Source of the DNA: Neopestalotiopsis rosae
Lineage: Eukaryota; Ascomycota; Sordariomycetes; Amphisphaeriales; Sporocadaceae
DNA length: 64,000 bases
Direction: 5' to 3'
NCBI GenBank assembly: GCA_023078685.1
Contig: JALGAS010000001.1
Coordinates: 6,944,001-7,008,000, forward strand
The position numbers were made by a program, and so were the translations under genes. Under the pieces are notes generated by a model. That model did no database searches, was not told the DNA's origin, and worked only from the letters and a program-made list of their open reading frames with translations. Below are positions 63,489 through 64,000 of this stretch, piece after piece. The first letter of the stretch is position 1. Each line of letters opens with the position of its first letter.

Positions 63489-64000
63489 TTTTCGTGTGAA
63501 TGGTCAATTTGTAGAAAAGAAATGGCAAGTGTTGTAAAGGTGGATATGGACTGAGAAAAACCATAGATTCCTTAGAGGACAGACTTGAAGCCCATATATA
63601 CATGCTGCGTCAGTGAGTCCAACAAGAGGATCGGATCGCTGATTGGTCGTAGATACCAAAGGCAGGTTGGGGTCGCTGGAACTGGCTGCTACCAACAAGC
63701 AGAGTAATGGTGCCAGGCTTTAAGCGCTCATCTCTTAGATGTATTCCGAAATCCTGGTGAAAGTATCCTATACAAAATTCACGTACAAAACTAGGGGGCT
63801 TTGTGCCGGTGGGTTGGCGCCTGGGTGCAACTTCAAACTTTGAAAAGCGGGGAGTTATACAACACCCATGTAGTGCAAATCAGTATATCTGGGCCAAATG
63901 CCATTGAACGAGGAACCACACCTCCTTGTGAAAGATTATGGTTGCCTTTGTCGCGCAATAACATGTACCGTACGCATGCCAAAGGTCTGAGCATCTCCAA
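63489..64000. other. promoter side of the MFS gene; no gene recognised
   Basis: Up to the window edge only short frames occur. Nothing supportable. Confidence 0.5.

Overview
This window reads as nuclear DNA of a filamentous ascomycete (Pezizomycotina). The evidence is: many introns of 41-92 nt with GT(A/G)AG donors and CTAAC/CTGAC-like branch sites; genes on both strands without operon structure; and families typical of that group (DUF3723, fungal patatin-like proteins with a C-terminal accessory domain, DUF7727-like membrane protein, aminoglycoside-phosphotransferase-like kinase, fungal MFS efflux pump, SNF2 N-terminal region, minimal MADS-like domain). I cannot name the genus. The gene content is accessory rather than housekeeping: mostly orphan or fast-evolving genes, gene remnants and mobile elements. 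All multi-exon models below were spliced by hand; a model is given only where donor, acceptor and reading frame agree.

Layout. (1) 0.6-3.9 kb: a divergent pair of paralogous acidic proteins, each with a SUMO-interaction-like motif. (2) 4.0-9.9 kb: a nested mobile-element block. Terminal inverted repeats flanked by TA enclose an SNF2-N-terminal-like gene, a probable solo LTR, and inside that LTR a 5'-truncated non-LTR retrotransposon bounded by a 14-bp target-site duplication. (3) 10-18 kb: small genes: a transthyretin/HIUase-like protein with a nuclear signal, a tiny secreted very basic peptide, coiled-coil proteins, a Ser/Thr-rich secreted protein and two minimal MADS-like proteins. (4) 18-25 kb: a degenerate patatin-like protein divergent from a DUF3723 protein, then a four-helix membrane protein. 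(5) 25-38 kb: a RING-like double zinc-finger protein with a SUMO-interaction-like motif, several orphans, a histidine-phosphatase-like protein and an alpha/beta-hydrolase-like protein. (6) 38-48 kb: two multi-helix membrane proteins, a near-perfect 86-bp foldback palindrome and several orphan multi-exon genes. (7) 48.5-49.1 kb: a very homogeneous 15-bp minisatellite. (8) 50-64 kb: a possible papain-like-fold protein, an APH kinase, a broken fungal DUF gene, a transcription-factor-like protein without a zinc cluster, a DUF7727-like membrane protein, orphans, another membrane protein with a GC-AG intron, and an MFS exporter.

I see no PKS, NRPS, terpene synthase or regulator arrangement that would make this a biosynthetic cluster, and no CRISPR array, rRNA or convincing tRNA. 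The most distinctive property is the number of unrelated orphan genes carrying SUMO-interaction-like motifs (hydrophobic core next to an acidic stretch), one on a RING-like protein. Whether this exceeds chance must be tested.
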